Below are positions 34,845-46,244 of a DNA stretch of 64,000 nucleotides, piece after piece. The notes beneath the pieces were generated by a model, which saw only the letters and a list, made by a program, of their open reading frames with translations, was not told the DNA's origin and searched no databases. Positions within the stretch are counted from its first letter, which is position 1, and each line of letters starts with the position of its first letter. This DNA is from Rhodococcus qingshengii JCM 15477 (lineage in GTDB: Bacteria > Actinomycetota > Actinomycetes > Mycobacteriales > Mycobacteriaceae), in NCBI RefSeq assembly GCF_023221595.1, contig NZ_CP096563.1, positions 4,893,001 through 4,957,000 of the forward strand, given 5' to 3'. Both the position numbers and the translations under genes were made by a program.

Positions 34845-35828
34845 ATGGAAACTCCCACTTCGGACTCCGCTACCTCCGATCCGGCGGACCCGCGCATCGC
34901 CGACGCAGTTCAGGCCGCACGCCTCTACTACTTCCAGGACCAGACCATGGCTGCCATCGGCCGCGACATGGGGGTGTCCCGATCCACCGTCTCCCGATTG
35001 ATCACCTACGCGCGCACCTCGGGTCTCGTCGAGATCAAGATCAGCACCCCGCACGGCCAGGCTCCTCGCATCGAACGCGAGTTCTCGGAACGGTACGGAG
35101 TGCGCGCCCACGTGGTGACCGTGCCGGAACTGGTGGGAGATCTCGAGCGACTCGAAAAGGTCGCAACCTTTGCAGGACGCCTGCTGGCGTCGTTCTTCGA
35201 CAGCGACATGGTGATGGGGATCGCCTGGGGAACCACACTCAGTGAAGTCAGCAAGCACCTTGCCCCCAAACGCACGTACAACTCGTACGTCGTGCAACTC
35301 AACGGCGCCGCGAATACTCGCACCACCGGAATCTCTTACGCCAGCGACATCATCAGAACCATCGCCGACGCCTACGGTGCTCTGCCACAAGGATTTCCGG
35401 TGCCTGCCTTCTTCGACTACCCGGAAACCCGGGAGCAACTGTGGCGCGAACGAAGCATCAAACGCGTCTTGGACATGCAGAAGCGAATGGACCTGGCAGT
35501 CTTCAGCATCGGCGTACCGGGCGGCAACGTACCGAGTCACGTCTACACCGCCGGATACCTCGAACCCGATGAAGCAGAAGCACTTCGACGCGACGGAGTG
35601 GTCGGCGACATCGCAACCGTCTTCTTCCGGTCGGACGGGAGCTACCGCGGAATCGAACTCAACGAGCGCGCGAGCGGCCCGCGACTGGACCTTTTCGAGA
35701 AGGTCGCCAGACGCGTGTGCATCGTCGCCGGAACAGCAAAACTGCCGGCCCTGGAGGGAGCACTACGGGGCGGGCTGATCACCGATCTGATCATCGACGA
35801 CGTCAGCGCCACCGCGCTGGTGTCCTGA
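34845..35828 (+). CDS. SorC-family sugar-binding transcriptional regulator
   Basis: 327 residues. N-terminal helix-turn-helix: AARLYYFQDQTMAAIGRDMGVSRSTVSRLITYARTSGLVEIKI (about 24-67). The C-terminal sugar-phosphate sensor domain follows (RIEREFSERYGVRAHVV, MGIAWGTTLSEVSKHL, LAVFSIGVPGG, IVAGTAKLPALEGALRGGLITDLIID). Such proteins respond to phosphorylated sugars or polyols; glycerol 3-phosphate or a metabolite of it is a fair guess because the gene is divergent from glpFKD and flanked by matching palindromes. Its 3' end overlaps the convergent TetR gene by 66 bp. Confidence 0.88.
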   Translation: METPTSDSATSDPADPRIADAVQAARLYYFQDQTMAAIGRDMGVSRSTVSRLITYARTSGLVEIKISTPHGQAPRIEREFSERYGVRAHVVTVPELVGDLERLEKVATFAGRLLASFFDSDMVMGIAWGTTLSEVSKHLAPKRTYNSYVVQLNGAANTRTTGISYASDIIRTIADAYGALPQGFPVPAFFDYPETREQLWRERSIKRVLDMQKRMDLAVFSIGVPGGNVPSHVYTAGYLEPDEAEALRRDGVVGDIATVFFRSDGSYRGIELNERASGPRLDLFEKVARRVCIVAGTAKLPALEGALRGGLITDLIIDDVSATALVS

Positions 35829-36566
35829 CCGCTGCACCAGCTTCTCGATTCCGTCGAGAAGTAAGCCAAGCGAGAAACTGAAATCGAAGGCATCGTCGCC
35901 GGCGGCCTCACCCTCCGGGCTGCCGTCCTCGAAGCCGCCTTCCTCGATTGCGGCACTCAGGTAGGGGAATCCCTCCCGATTGATGACACGAGCAATGAGA
36001 GCGCCGTATGCGACGTCGTCGTCTGCCGACTGCGCTGAACGAGACGCCAGGTCAGCCGAGAATCGAGCGCGGCCGATGACGAACAACGACACGTTGGTCA
36101 CCACCTGGAACTTCGACGCGGCGCTCAGGGCGACCCCGTCGAGGGCGCTCAGACCCGCGTCGAGCCACGCCATGTTGTTGGGCCCGGTCGGTGGAGCCGT
36201 GATGGGCAGCTTGAGCCACCACGGTCGACTCAGCATCGTGGCGTACTCCTGATTCGCCCACGCCTCGAGCTTGACGCGCCAGGTCACGCCGTCGGGAATT
36301 ACCGGCGGCGGCCCGATCACCCGATCCGAAATCAGTTCGATCAGTTCGTCTTTGCTTGCCACGTAGCGGTAGAGCGACATGGTCGTGAACCCGAGCGCTT
36401 TGGCCACGCGGCCCATCGACAGAGCGGTGACGCCTTCTGCGTCGGCCAATTCGATCGCGGTGTCGAGAATTTGCTCGAGACTGAGCCCCTTCTTCGGACC
36501 CCGCGTTCCCGGCTGGTCCAGTCCCCAGGCCAGTTCAACTGCTCTCGGTAGCGCTCCGCGATCCAT
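35763..36566 (-). CDS. TetR family transcriptional regulator (TetR/DrrR-like)
   Basis: 267 residues, longer than most TetR proteins and with the C-terminal domain seen in the classical TetR subgroup (WRVKLEAWANQEYATMLSRPWWLKLPI). DNA-binding part: LSLEQILDTAIELADAEGVTALSMGRVAKALGFTTMSLYRYVASKDELIELI. Divergent from the DrrAB-type exporter, with a 42-bp palindrome between. The last 22 codons overlap the 3' end of the SorC gene on the other strand; there is no earlier stop in this frame. Confidence 0.85.
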   Translation of the reverse strand: MDRGALPRAVELAWGLDQPGTRGPKKGLSLEQILDTAIELADAEGVTALSMGRVAKALGFTTMSLYRYVASKDELIELISDRVIGPPPVIPDGVTWRVKLEAWANQEYATMLSRPWWLKLPITAPPTGPNNMAWLDAGLSALDGVALSAASKFQVVTNVSLFVIGRARFSADLASRSAQSADDDVAYGALIARVINREGFPYLSAAIEEGGFEDGSPEGEAAGDDAFDFSFSLGLLLDGIEKLVQRSGHQRGGADVVDDQIGDQPAP

Positions 36567-36600
36567 AAGCTCCCACTCTTCACTCTTGCGATCATCCTAG

Positions 36601-36642
36601 AACTGTATACGCTATAAACACGAGTTTATGACATACACAGTT
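36601..36642. promoter_or_regulatory. 42-bp imperfect palindrome, TetR operator of an ABC exporter
   Basis: Outer arms AACTGT...ACAGTT and inner arms ATAAAC...GTTTAT are symmetric about one centre; intervening bases match partly. It lies between the divergent starts at 36566 and 36660 and is AT-rich. Probably binds two dimers of the TetR protein. Confidence 0.65.
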
Positions 36643-36659
36643 CTTACTTGGAGGTCTCG

Positions 36660-37613
36660 ATGTCAGGAACGATCCCCGCAATCTCGGTCCGCGGACTCCG
36701 TAAGCGCTACGGCGATCAACAGGTACTGGCTGGACTCGACCTGTCGGTCCCGGCCGGATCGGTGTACGCCCTCCTCGGCGCGAACGGCGCCGGAAAGACC
36801 ACGGCCGTAAGAATTCTCACCACCCTCATCCCCTTCGACGGAGGTGAGGTCACGGTCGCGGGGCATTCACTGCCCGGAGATCCACAGAATGTTCGGCGAC
36901 GCATCAGCGTGACCGGGCAGTACGCAGCCGTCGACACCTTGCTGACCGGATTCGAGAACCTCACCCTACTGGGCGAACTGAATCACCTGGGCCGGAAGAA
37001 CTCCCGTCACCGTGCCGAGGAATTGCTCGACCAGTTCGTTTTGACGGACTTCGGCGACAAACGCGCCGGCAACTACTCGGGCGGCATGCTCAGACGACTC
37101 GACATCGCAATGAGCCTCGTCGCCCGACCGGACGTCGTCTTTCTCGACGAACCCACCACCGGCCTGGACCCGCGAAGCCGCCACGACATGTGGTCGATCG
37201 TTCGAGGACTCACAGCGTCAGGCGTCACCATCTTCCTCACCACCCAATACCTCGACGAGGCAGACGAATTGGCCGATACGGTCGGCGTGCTGAGCGGCGG
37301 CCGCATCGTCGCCGAGGGAACACCGGACGAACTCAAACGCCTTGTTCCCGGCGGCCACGTCGCACTGCAATTCGAGAACCTGGCCCAACTCGAACTCGCC
37401 GCGGCATCACTGCCGCAGGCGCATTCGAATGCCGAGACCTTGACCCTGCACATCCCTTCCGACGGGGCAGTTCCGTCGATCAAAGCGATCCTCGACTCGA
37501 TCGACGATCCGTCGATCACCGTCGAGAAGTTCTCCGTTCACACTCCGGATCTGGACGACGTGTTCTTCGCGCTCACCGGATCAGGCCAACCCGAGATTGC
37601 GAGCGTTCGATGA
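36660..37613 (+). CDS. DrrA-type ABC transporter ATP-binding protein
   Basis: 317 residues. Walker A GANGAGKTTAVRIL, Q-loop region SVTGQYAAVD, signature YSGGMLRRLDIAMSL, Walker B VVFLDEPTTGLDPRSR, and H-loop near TTQYLDEADELAD. The TGLDPRSR form and the C-terminal extension are typical of daunorubicin-resistance-type ATPases for drug or lipid export. ATG at 36660 has GGAGG 5 bp upstream. Stop overlaps the permease start (ATGA at 37610-37613). Confidence 0.92.
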   Translation: MSGTIPAISVRGLRKRYGDQQVLAGLDLSVPAGSVYALLGANGAGKTTAVRILTTLIPFDGGEVTVAGHSLPGDPQNVRRRISVTGQYAAVDTLLTGFENLTLLGELNHLGRKNSRHRAEELLDQFVLTDFGDKRAGNYSGGMLRRLDIAMSLVARPDVVFLDEPTTGLDPRSRHDMWSIVRGLTASGVTIFLTTQYLDEADELADTVGVLSGGRIVAEGTPDELKRLVPGGHVALQFENLAQLELAAASLPQAHSNAETLTLHIPSDGAVPSIKAILDSIDDPSITVEKFSVHTPDLDDVFFALTGSGQPEIASVR

Positions 37614-38371
37614 CCTCCACCATTGCAATCGATTCCGCGGTGATGCTCCGCCGGAATCTCAAACACGTTCTGCGCAGTCCGGATTCGATGATCACCGCGA
37701 TAGCCCTTCCGGTCATGCTCATGCTGCTGTTCGTCTACGTCTTCGGCGGCGCCATCAACACCGGTAGCGAGTACATCGACTACGTAGTGCCCGGAATAAT
37801 CCTTCTGTGCGCCGGTTTCGGCGCCTCGACCACCGCGGTCAGCGTCTCGAGCGACATGGAGGACGGGATCATCGACCGTTTCCGGACCTTGGCGATCTCT
37901 CCGTCGTCGGTCCTGACCGGTCATGTACTGGCCAGCGTCGTCCGCAACGTCCTGACTACGGCGATCGTGGTCGTCGTTGCGCTGATCATGGGATTTCGCC
38001 CGACCAGCGATCCGTTGCGCTGGCTCGGCGTCGCCGCTGTGATCGTCGCCTTCGTCTTTGCCATGTCGTACCTCTCGACAGCTTTGGGACTCTTGGCCCA
38101 GAACCCGGAGGCTGCAAGCGGATTCACCTTCGCCATCATGTTCCTGCCCTACGTCAGCACTGCTTTCGTACCGGCTGAGACCATGCCGTCCTGGCTGCAG
38201 GGGTTTGCCCGGCACCAACCGGTGACTCCGATCATCGAGACTGTGCGCGGACTCCTGATGGGCACGCCGATCGGGAACAGCGCGGCCATCGCCCTCGCGT
38301 GGTGCCTGGGCATCGCCGCCGTGGGATTCGTGTGGTCCAACTGGCTCTACCGACGAAAGACCGCGAGCTGA
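37610..38371 (+). CDS. DrrB-type ABC-2 permease
   Basis: 253 residues, six hydrophobic helices. Motifs YVVPGIILLCAGFGASTTAVSVSSDMEDGIIDRFRTLAISPSSVLTGHVLA and FLPYVSTAFVPAETMPSWLQGFARHQPVTPIIETVRGLLMG are characteristic of DrrB/ABC-2 exporters. Translationally coupled to the ATPase by ATGA. Together they make an exporter for a hydrophobic compound, controlled by the divergent TetR protein. A hairpin terminator follows 12 bp after the stop. Confidence 0.9.
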   Translation: MTSTIAIDSAVMLRRNLKHVLRSPDSMITAIALPVMLMLLFVYVFGGAINTGSEYIDYVVPGIILLCAGFGASTTAVSVSSDMEDGIIDRFRTLAISPSSVLTGHVLASVVRNVLTTAIVVVVALIMGFRPTSDPLRWLGVAAVIVAFVFAMSYLSTALGLLAQNPEAASGFTFAIMFLPYVSTAFVPAETMPSWLQGFARHQPVTPIIETVRGLLMGTPIGNSAAIALAWCLGIAAVGFVWSNWLYRRKTAS

Positions 38372-38382
38372 CCACACAAGAA

Positions 38383-38408
38383 AGCCCCACACCTGACGGT
38401 GCGGGGCT
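38383..38408 (+). terminator. terminator after the DrrAB genes
   Basis: Stem AGCCCCACACC / GGTGCGGGGCT with one mismatch and a TGAC loop, followed by GCTTGTG. It lies 8 bp before the second copy of the 44-bp palindrome, so two hairpins stand in series between the convergent genes. Confidence 0.7.
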
Positions 38409-38415
38409 GCTTGTG

Positions 38416-38459
38416 CTGTGCGCCTTTATTAACCGCGGGGGGTTAATAAAGGCGCACAG
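38416..38459. repeat. 44-bp palindromic repeat element, copy 2 (loop inverted)
   Basis: Same 19-bp arms as the element at 19336-19379; the loop is GCGGGG, the reverse complement of CCCCGC, so this is the same 44-mer in the opposite orientation. It ends 4 bp before the stop codon of the FKBP gene, again between convergent genes, but here it does not enter either reading frame. Confidence 0.85.
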
Positions 38460-38463
38460 TGGA

Positions 38464-38826
38464 TTACTTGGCGTCCAGCAGATCGATCACGAAGACCAAG
38501 GTCTTGCCGGAAAGCTGGTGCCCTGCACCGGCGGGGCCGTATGCCAGCTCCGGCGGAATGGTGAGCTGACGGCGTCCGCCGACCTTCATGCCCGGGATGC
38601 CGTCCTGCCAGCCCTTGATCAGGCCACGAAGCGGGAACTGAATGGACTCGCCACGGCTCCAGGAAGAGTCGAACTCTTCGCCGGACTCGAACTCGACACC
38701 GACGTAGTGAACGTCGACGGTGCCACCGGGAACGGCTTCGGCGCCTTCTCCGACAACCAGATCCTTGATGACCAGATCGGTCGGCGCGGGGCCTTCCTGG
38801 AACTCGATTACGGGCTTGCTACTCAT
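38464..38826 (-). CDS. FKBP-type peptidyl-prolyl cis-trans isomerase
   Basis: 120 residues, single FKBP domain with no signal peptide, so cytoplasmic. Conserved active-site segments: VDVHYVGVEFESGEEFDSSWSRGESIQFPL, LIKGWQDGIPGMKVGGRRQLTIPPELAYG, and LVFVIDLLD at the end. Catalyses proline isomerisation in protein folding. ATG at 38826 has GAGGAGG upstream. It follows gltA on the same strand with a 39-bp gap, so it may be co-transcribed with it. Confidence 0.93.
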   Translation of the reverse strand: MSSKPVIEFQEGPAPTDLVIKDLVVGEGAEAVPGGTVDVHYVGVEFESGEEFDSSWSRGESIQFPLRGLIKGWQDGIPGMKVGGRRQLTIPPELAYGPAGAGHQLSGKTLVFVIDLLDAK

Positions 38827-38865
38827 GGGTCCTCCTCGTTGAGGCGAAAATTGGGGGGGCAGGGG

Positions 38866-40164
<1,299 letters not shown>

Positions 40165-40522
40165 GAAGGATCCCTCTCAAGCTCGAACCAACGAGTAACT
40201 ACATGCGATCAACTAGAAACTAGTCGCACGGGAGAGATCGTGCCGAAGGAGGGTCGCTCCACGGCTATTTTTCGGGTACTCACGAACCCGACATACCCAC
40301 CGAAACTGAAACATGTTCCAGTCTGGGCTTTCCCACTCGCGTGACCGGTACTCCAGTCTACGGAATCGCGCATTTACCCACACTGATCTGCAAATCTCGG
40401 CTGCAATTCGCAAATGGGAGCAACGTCGGACCTTCCGGACCACTGACACGGGGTACCGAAAACCGATCGTTATCGGCTGATGCCTACTTGGTGTTACACG
40501 ATCCCACGGTATGAGAGCCGGA
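40165..40522. other. gltA upstream region
   Basis: 358 bp with no supported gene. It should contain the gltA promoter. Visible repeats: TCCAGTCT at 40317 and again at 40352, and three related 7-mers TGCAAAT, TGCAATT and CGCAAAT at 40389, 40402 and 40409, which may be regulator sites. A small imperfect hairpin (CCGATCGTTATCGG) lies near 40463. A 78-codon frame at 40213-40449 on the minus strand has no ribosome site and is not accepted. Confidence 0.5.
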
Positions 40523-41470
40523 TCACAGCGCCTTGATGCCCCAGCTACCCGTCCACGTCTGACCCGGATGAAGCACCAGGAGATCGATGCCCGAGTTGAA
40601 GGCGTCAGGCGGGCAGGTCATCGGCTCCAAAGCCAATGCGCGGCCGCGATCGGGATACCCCTTGTCGTTGGCGGGATCTGCGATGAAGGCCTGAATCCAC
40701 GGGAACTCGCGGTTGGTCCACAGGGCAGTGCCCGTTCCATCCGGAGCCAGCAGCTCGTGTTGCGTGCGACCACTGCCGTCGACGACGTCCAATGCGCTGT
40801 ACGGAGTGTCCAACTGCACCCCGGCAAGCAGTCTCGGTGTCCGGAAGTCGTAGTCCGTACCGGCGACTGCCTGCGAATACGCGTTCGGCAGCATCCTCGC
40901 CGGATCGATCGGCAACCGCGTGCCTGCTGCCAGATGCAGAGCACATTCGTCGAGCGGAAAGTCGCCGGCGCGAATGAAGGTGTGCATTCCGAGCCCGAAC
41001 GGCGACGAGGTCGCACCCTTGTTCGTGGCCGTGTGCGTGACGGTCAGTCCGTCGGCACCGACCTCGTAGGCGACCGTCAGCTGCAACGGATAGGGCCAAC
41101 CCTTGTGAAGTCCCACGTCGACCGACAGTTCGACGCGCTCGTACGTGTGGTCCACGAGGCTCCAATTGCGACGCCGGACGAACCCGTGGCTCGCGTTCCC
41201 CAGCGCAGGTTCGGTGATCTCGAGTTGATGCTCGATCCCGTCGAACATGAAGTGCCCGTCGCGAATTCGGTTGGGCCACGGCGCGAGAACCAATCCGGCC
41301 GACAGCGGTGGCTTCGATCCGAGTGCCCAGGTCTCGGTCAGCGCGCGCTGACCGTTCGGTCCTTCGTGATCGAGTAGCCGCAACCCGGCACCGGCCGCGG
41401 CGATCTCGGCTCGATAGCCTCCACCACGGATCTCGAACCCTCCCCTACCCGTGCTGTGCGGCGCAGTCAT
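40523..41470 (-). CDS. aldose 1-epimerase family protein
   Basis: 315 residues. Interconverts alpha and beta anomers of hexoses in the family's known members. Conserved residues around PWPNRIRDGHFMFDG, GNASHGFVRRRNW and GMHTFIRAGDFPLDECALHLAAGTRLP; the C-terminal catalytic acid region lies in LALEPMTCPPDAFNSG. ATG at 41470 with GGAAACT upstream. Last gene on this strand before the gltA region; upstream is an MFS gene 41 bp away, so the two are probably co-transcribed. Confidence 0.88.
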   Translation of the reverse strand: MTAPHSTGRGGFEIRGGGYRAEIAAAGAGLRLLDHEGPNGQRALTETWALGSKPPLSAGLVLAPWPNRIRDGHFMFDGIEHQLEITEPALGNASHGFVRRRNWSLVDHTYERVELSVDVGLHKGWPYPLQLTVAYEVGADGLTVTHTATNKGATSSPFGLGMHTFIRAGDFPLDECALHLAAGTRLPIDPARMLPNAYSQAVAGTDYDFRTPRLLAGVQLDTPYSALDVVDGSGRTQHELLAPDGTGTALWTNREFPWIQAFIADPANDKGYPDRGRALALEPMTCPPDAFNSGIDLLVLHPGQTWTGSWGIKAL

Positions 41471-41511
41471 ACGTACCAGTTTCCACCACGAGCGACCGGT
41501 TAACCAGGACG

Positions 41512-42777
41512 TCAGACGGCGCGTCCCACCTTGTAGCGAACGAATGCCGGAAATGCGAGGGCAGAAAGGACAACACCGACAATCACCAGGAAGCCGCCGC
41601 CCGCTGCCGCGACACCGGTCCCGAACAGGAAGGCTGCACCGCCGTGCAGCACGTCACCGATACGCGGACCACCTGCCACGACCACGATGAACACGCCCTG
41701 CAGTCGTCCGCGCATGTCGTCGGTTGCCACTTGCTGGAGCATCGTGCTGCGGAAAGCCGCCGAGACCATGTCGACGGCTCCGCCGAATGCCAGGAATGCG
41801 ACCGCCACCCAGAGCAGAATCACACTGGAACCGGGACTCGCGAAGTACACGGCAACGCCGAAGCCGACCATGGACAGCCCCCACAGCGCGATGCAGACCA
41901 GAACGGCTCGCCCCTGGTACTGAACCCGTGGCAACCAACCCGAGAAGACTCCGCCCAGAACGGCTCCCACCGACATCGCCGCGAACAGCAGTCCCAGCGC
42001 AAAACCGCCGCTGGCGGGGTCACCGAAGGATTCGTGAGCGATCTCCGGGAACAGTGCTCGCGACATCCCGAACACCATCGCGATGATGTCCACCACGAAC
42101 GACGCGAGCAGAACCTTCTGCGTCGCGAGATACGTGAAACCGCCGAGGACCTCGCTCAATCCGGCTCGCCGAGACGTTCCGGTCGGCGGAATCGCCGGGA
42201 GCTTCCATACCGCCCACAGTGTGGCGAGAAGAAAGATCGAGTCGAGCAGGTACAGCAGTTGCAGACCGGCCGACGGTATGAGGACACCCGCCAGTAGCGG
42301 GCCGGCTATCGCACCGAACTGCACGACAGTCATGTTCAGCGAGTTCGCGGCAGGTAACTGCCTGCCCGGAATCAACCGAGGGATGATCGCCGCTCGCGTC
42401 GGCTGGTTCACCGCGAAGAACGCCTGTTGAACCGAGAACAATCCGAGCACCAACCACACGTTGTTCACGTTCAGGGCAGCCTGGATCCAGAACAGCACCG
42501 ACGTGACGCCGAGTCCGATCGAGGTGATCATCAACAGCCGTCGTCGATCCATGACGTCGGCCAGTGCGCCGCCCCACAGACCGAAAACGACCAGCGGGAC
42601 CAGACCGAAGATTCCCGTCAGACCGACGTAGGCCGAGCTTCGGGTGATCTCGTACACCTGTTGCGGTACGGCGACCACGCTGAGCTGAGCGCCGATGACG
42701 GTGACGATGCCGGCCGTCCACAGCCGTCGATAGTCGCGATTCTCGAGCGGAGTCGTGTCCGCGAGTAGCCGGCTCAC
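41512..42777 (-). CDS. MFS transporter (MFS_3 / EntS-like)
   Basis: 421 residues with about 12 helices. Opening LENRDYRRLWTAGIVTVIGAQLSVVAVPQQVYEITRS and the first cytoplasmic loop GGALADVMDRRRLLMITS are typical of the EntS-like exporter subgroup. The GTG at 42777 overlaps the pdxH stop by a GTGA, arguing for coupled translation; a GTG at 42801 is an alternative inside pdxH. Substrate unknown. In an operon with pdxH upstream. Confidence 0.85.
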   Translation of the reverse strand: MSRLLADTTPLENRDYRRLWTAGIVTVIGAQLSVVAVPQQVYEITRSSAYVGLTGIFGLVPLVVFGLWGGALADVMDRRRLLMITSIGLGVTSVLFWIQAALNVNNVWLVLGLFSVQQAFFAVNQPTRAAIIPRLIPGRQLPAANSLNMTVVQFGAIAGPLLAGVLIPSAGLQLLYLLDSIFLLATLWAVWKLPAIPPTGTSRRAGLSEVLGGFTYLATQKVLLASFVVDIIAMVFGMSRALFPEIAHESFGDPASGGFALGLLFAAMSVGAVLGGVFSGWLPRVQYQGRAVLVCIALWGLSMVGFGVAVYFASPGSSVILLWVAVAFLAFGGAVDMVSAAFRSTMLQQVATDDMRGRLQGVFIVVVAGGPRIGDVLHGGAAFLFGTGVAAAGGGFLVIVGVVLSALAFPAFVRYKVGRAV

Positions 42778-43487
42778 GGCTGGAGACGGACGGCGGACCA
42801 CTGTCCGTCGACCAGGCTCGTGCGAACTCGATTGTGCATGCGGTTCGCGCGTCCTTGCCAGAACTCGACAGACTCGGGCCGAATCAGAATCCCGCCCCAG
42901 TTCGGTGGCACCGGAATCTCACCGTCCACGCCGAATCGAGCAGCGACCTCACGCAGTTGCTCGTCGAGATCGGCACGCGAGTCGATCGGACGAGACTGCG
43001 ACGACGCCCACGCGCCGAGCTGTGAACCGCGAGGCCTGGTTCGCCAATACTCCTGCGTCAGTTGAGCACTCACCCGCTCGGTGGTGCCGCGGACGATCAC
43101 CTGCCTGGCAAGGGTCAGCCACGTGAAGTTCGCCGACGCGTACGGGTGGGCGTCGAGGTGACGAGCCTTGTCGGATCCGTAGTTGGTGAAGAAGAGGACG
43201 CCGTCCTCGCTGAGCCCTTTGCAGAGCACGGTGCGCGACGCCGGACGGCCACCGTCGTCCACCGTCGACAGAGTCATGGCGTTGGGCTCCGGCGCGTCAG
43301 CTTCGACGGCGTCCACGAGCCATTGGCGCATGAGGGGCAGCCAACCGGTTTCGACAACCGAAGTATCCAATTCCGCACTCATGCGGTCCTCGACGGACTC
43401 CGATTCGCTGCCTGCTTGCGGATAGCCCACACGCATGGCCGCGAGTTCGTTGTCCACCGCCTGCGGGTCCTGACGTTCATTCGACAC
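42774..43487 (-). CDS. pdxH: pyridoxamine 5'-phosphate oxidase
   Basis: 237 residues from the GTG at 43487. FMN enzyme that makes pyridoxal 5'-phosphate. Motifs: MTLSTVDDGGRPASRTVLCKG and FFTNYGSDKARHLDAHPYASANFTWLTLARQV; C-terminal PP-binding signature PPNWGGILIRPESVEFWQGRANRMHNRV. A TTG at 43523 is the other possible start and adds 12 residues with no clear homology; neither has a strong ribosome site. Divergent from citA and upstream of an overlapping MFS gene. Confidence 0.93.
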   Translation of the reverse strand: MSNERQDPQAVDNELAAMRVGYPQAGSESESVEDRMSAELDTSVVETGWLPLMRQWLVDAVEADAPEPNAMTLSTVDDGGRPASRTVLCKGLSEDGVLFFTNYGSDKARHLDAHPYASANFTWLTLARQVIVRGTTERVSAQLTQEYWRTRPRGSQLGAWASSQSRPIDSRADLDEQLREVAARFGVDGEIPVPPNWGGILIRPESVEFWQGRANRMHNRVRTSLVDGQWSAVRLQP

Positions 43488-43731
43488 AGCCGAGAACGCT
43501 ACTCCCGGGTACTCACTGGCCAACGGCTACGCGGCACGCGCTAAAGTTTGCCGTGGCTAGACCCGACCCGGACCGCGAGCCGCACCAGCGACAGCGCCGA
43601 ATCGGGACGAGACGATTGCGCAGTACAAAACACGGTGCGTGCTCATCCCTGCGAGCACCGAGGCGCAGTCACTGAAGCTGAGGCAGTGCGACTGTAGACC
43701 TGGCGCACTCGAACGAGGAGAGTCCACGAGA

Positions 43732-44859
43732 ATGGCAGCGAGCGCAGCAATACCGGACGATTTTGTGAGCGGACTCGAAGGCGTCGTCGCCTTCACCAGC
43801 GATATCGCAGAACCTGACAAGGACGGCGGCGCACTGCGCTACCGCGGAGTCGACATCGAAGACCTGGTCGGCCAGAGGGTCACCTTCGGCAACGTATGGG
43901 CCCTTCTCGTCGACGGCCGCTTCGGCCCCGGCCTCCCGCCGGCCGAGCCGTTCCCCCTCCCCATTCACACCGGCGACGTCCGTGTCGACGTTCAGGCCGG
44001 ACTGGCGATGCTGGCTCCCATCTGGGGCTACCAGCCGCTCCTCGACATCGATGACGAGACCGCCCGCGACCAGCTCGCCCGCGCATCCGTCATGGCGCTG
44101 TCGTACGTCGCGCAGTCCGCTCGCGGCATCTACCAGCCGGCAGTCCCGCAGAGCCGCATCGACGAGGCCAAGACCGTCACCGAACGCTTCATGGTTCGCT
44201 GGAAGGGTGAGCCCGATCCGGCACACGTCGAGGCAATCGACGCGTACTGGGTCTCGGCAGCCGAGCACGGCATGAACGCCTCCACCTTCACGGCCCGCGT
44301 CATCGCCTCCACGGGCGCCGACGTCGCGGCTTCGCTTTCCGGCGCCATCGGCGCGATGTCCGGCCCGCTGCACGGCGGCGCACCGGCCCGCGTTCTTCCG
44401 ATGATCGAAGAGACCGAGAAGACCGGCGACGCCCGCGCACTGGTCAAGGGAATCCTCGACCGCAAGGAAAAGCTCATGGGCTTCGGACACCGCGTCTACC
44501 GCGCCGAAGATCCCCGTGCACGCGTGCTCCGCGCCACGGCCAAGCGCCTCAACGCTCCCCGCTACGAGGCTGCCGCAGCTCTCGAGCAGGCTGCACTGGC
44601 AGAACTGCGTGAGCGTCGTCCCGATCGCGCGATCGAGACCAACGTCGAGTTCTGGGCCGCCGTCATCCTCGACTTCGCCGAGGTTCCCGCGCACATGATG
44701 CCTGCCATGTTCACCTGTGGCCGCACCGCCGGCTGGTGTGCACACATCCTCGAGCAGAAGCGTCTCGGTAAACTGGTACGCCCGGCCGCCATCTACACCG
44801 GCCCGGCGCCCCGTACTCCGGAGTCGGTCGAGGGCTGGGACCAGATCAGCCACGCGTAG
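43732..44859 (+). CDS. citA: second citrate synthase (short type)
   Basis: 375 residues, the short type I-like class. Catalytic signatures: GAMSGPLHGGAPARVLPMIEE, EKLMGFGHRVYRAEDPRARVLRA and VEFWAAVILDFAEVPAHMMPAMFTCGRTAGWCAHILEQ. The extra N-terminal beta-domain of gltA is missing. ATG at 43732 is preceded by a GAGGAG about 11 bp upstream. In mycobacteria an equivalent (CitA) accompanies GltA2. It could also take propionyl-CoA as a methylcitrate synthase, but no prpD or prpB is near. serC follows after 63 bp. Confidence 0.9.
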   Translation: MAASAAIPDDFVSGLEGVVAFTSDIAEPDKDGGALRYRGVDIEDLVGQRVTFGNVWALLVDGRFGPGLPPAEPFPLPIHTGDVRVDVQAGLAMLAPIWGYQPLLDIDDETARDQLARASVMALSYVAQSARGIYQPAVPQSRIDEAKTVTERFMVRWKGEPDPAHVEAIDAYWVSAAEHGMNASTFTARVIASTGADVAASLSGAIGAMSGPLHGGAPARVLPMIEETEKTGDARALVKGILDRKEKLMGFGHRVYRAEDPRARVLRATAKRLNAPRYEAAAALEQAALAELRERRPDRAIETNVEFWAAVILDFAEVPAHMMPAMFTCGRTAGWCAHILEQKRLGKLVRPAAIYTGPAPRTPESVEGWDQISHA

Positions 44860-46044
<1,185 letters not shown>

Positions 46045-46062
46045 TTTTCACATTTGCTTCAC

Positions 46063-46097
46063 CGCTCGGCCCCCGGCATGACGTCGGGGGCCGAGCG
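46063..46097 (+). terminator. terminator after serC
   Basis: Perfect 13-bp stem (CGCTCGGCCCCCG / CGGGGGCCGAGCG) with a 9-bp loop, followed by TCGTTTGCG. It begins 18 bp after the serC stop. Confidence 0.8.
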
Positions 46098-46244
46098 TCG
46101 TTTGCGCCAGGCCTTGTGAGCTACCACACCGGTGGGCGGATCCGAGGTCATCTCGCCCTGCGTGTCCTGCCGAGTCCATGGTCACGAATGAATTACAGTT
46201 GAGCGCGGCGCAAAGTCGCGAGCCGGCGCGATAAGGAGGTCAAT

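Noticed and set aside
40213..40449. 78-codon frame in the gltA upstream region
   Set aside because: No ribosome site, atypical composition and it would sit in the promoter region of gltA.
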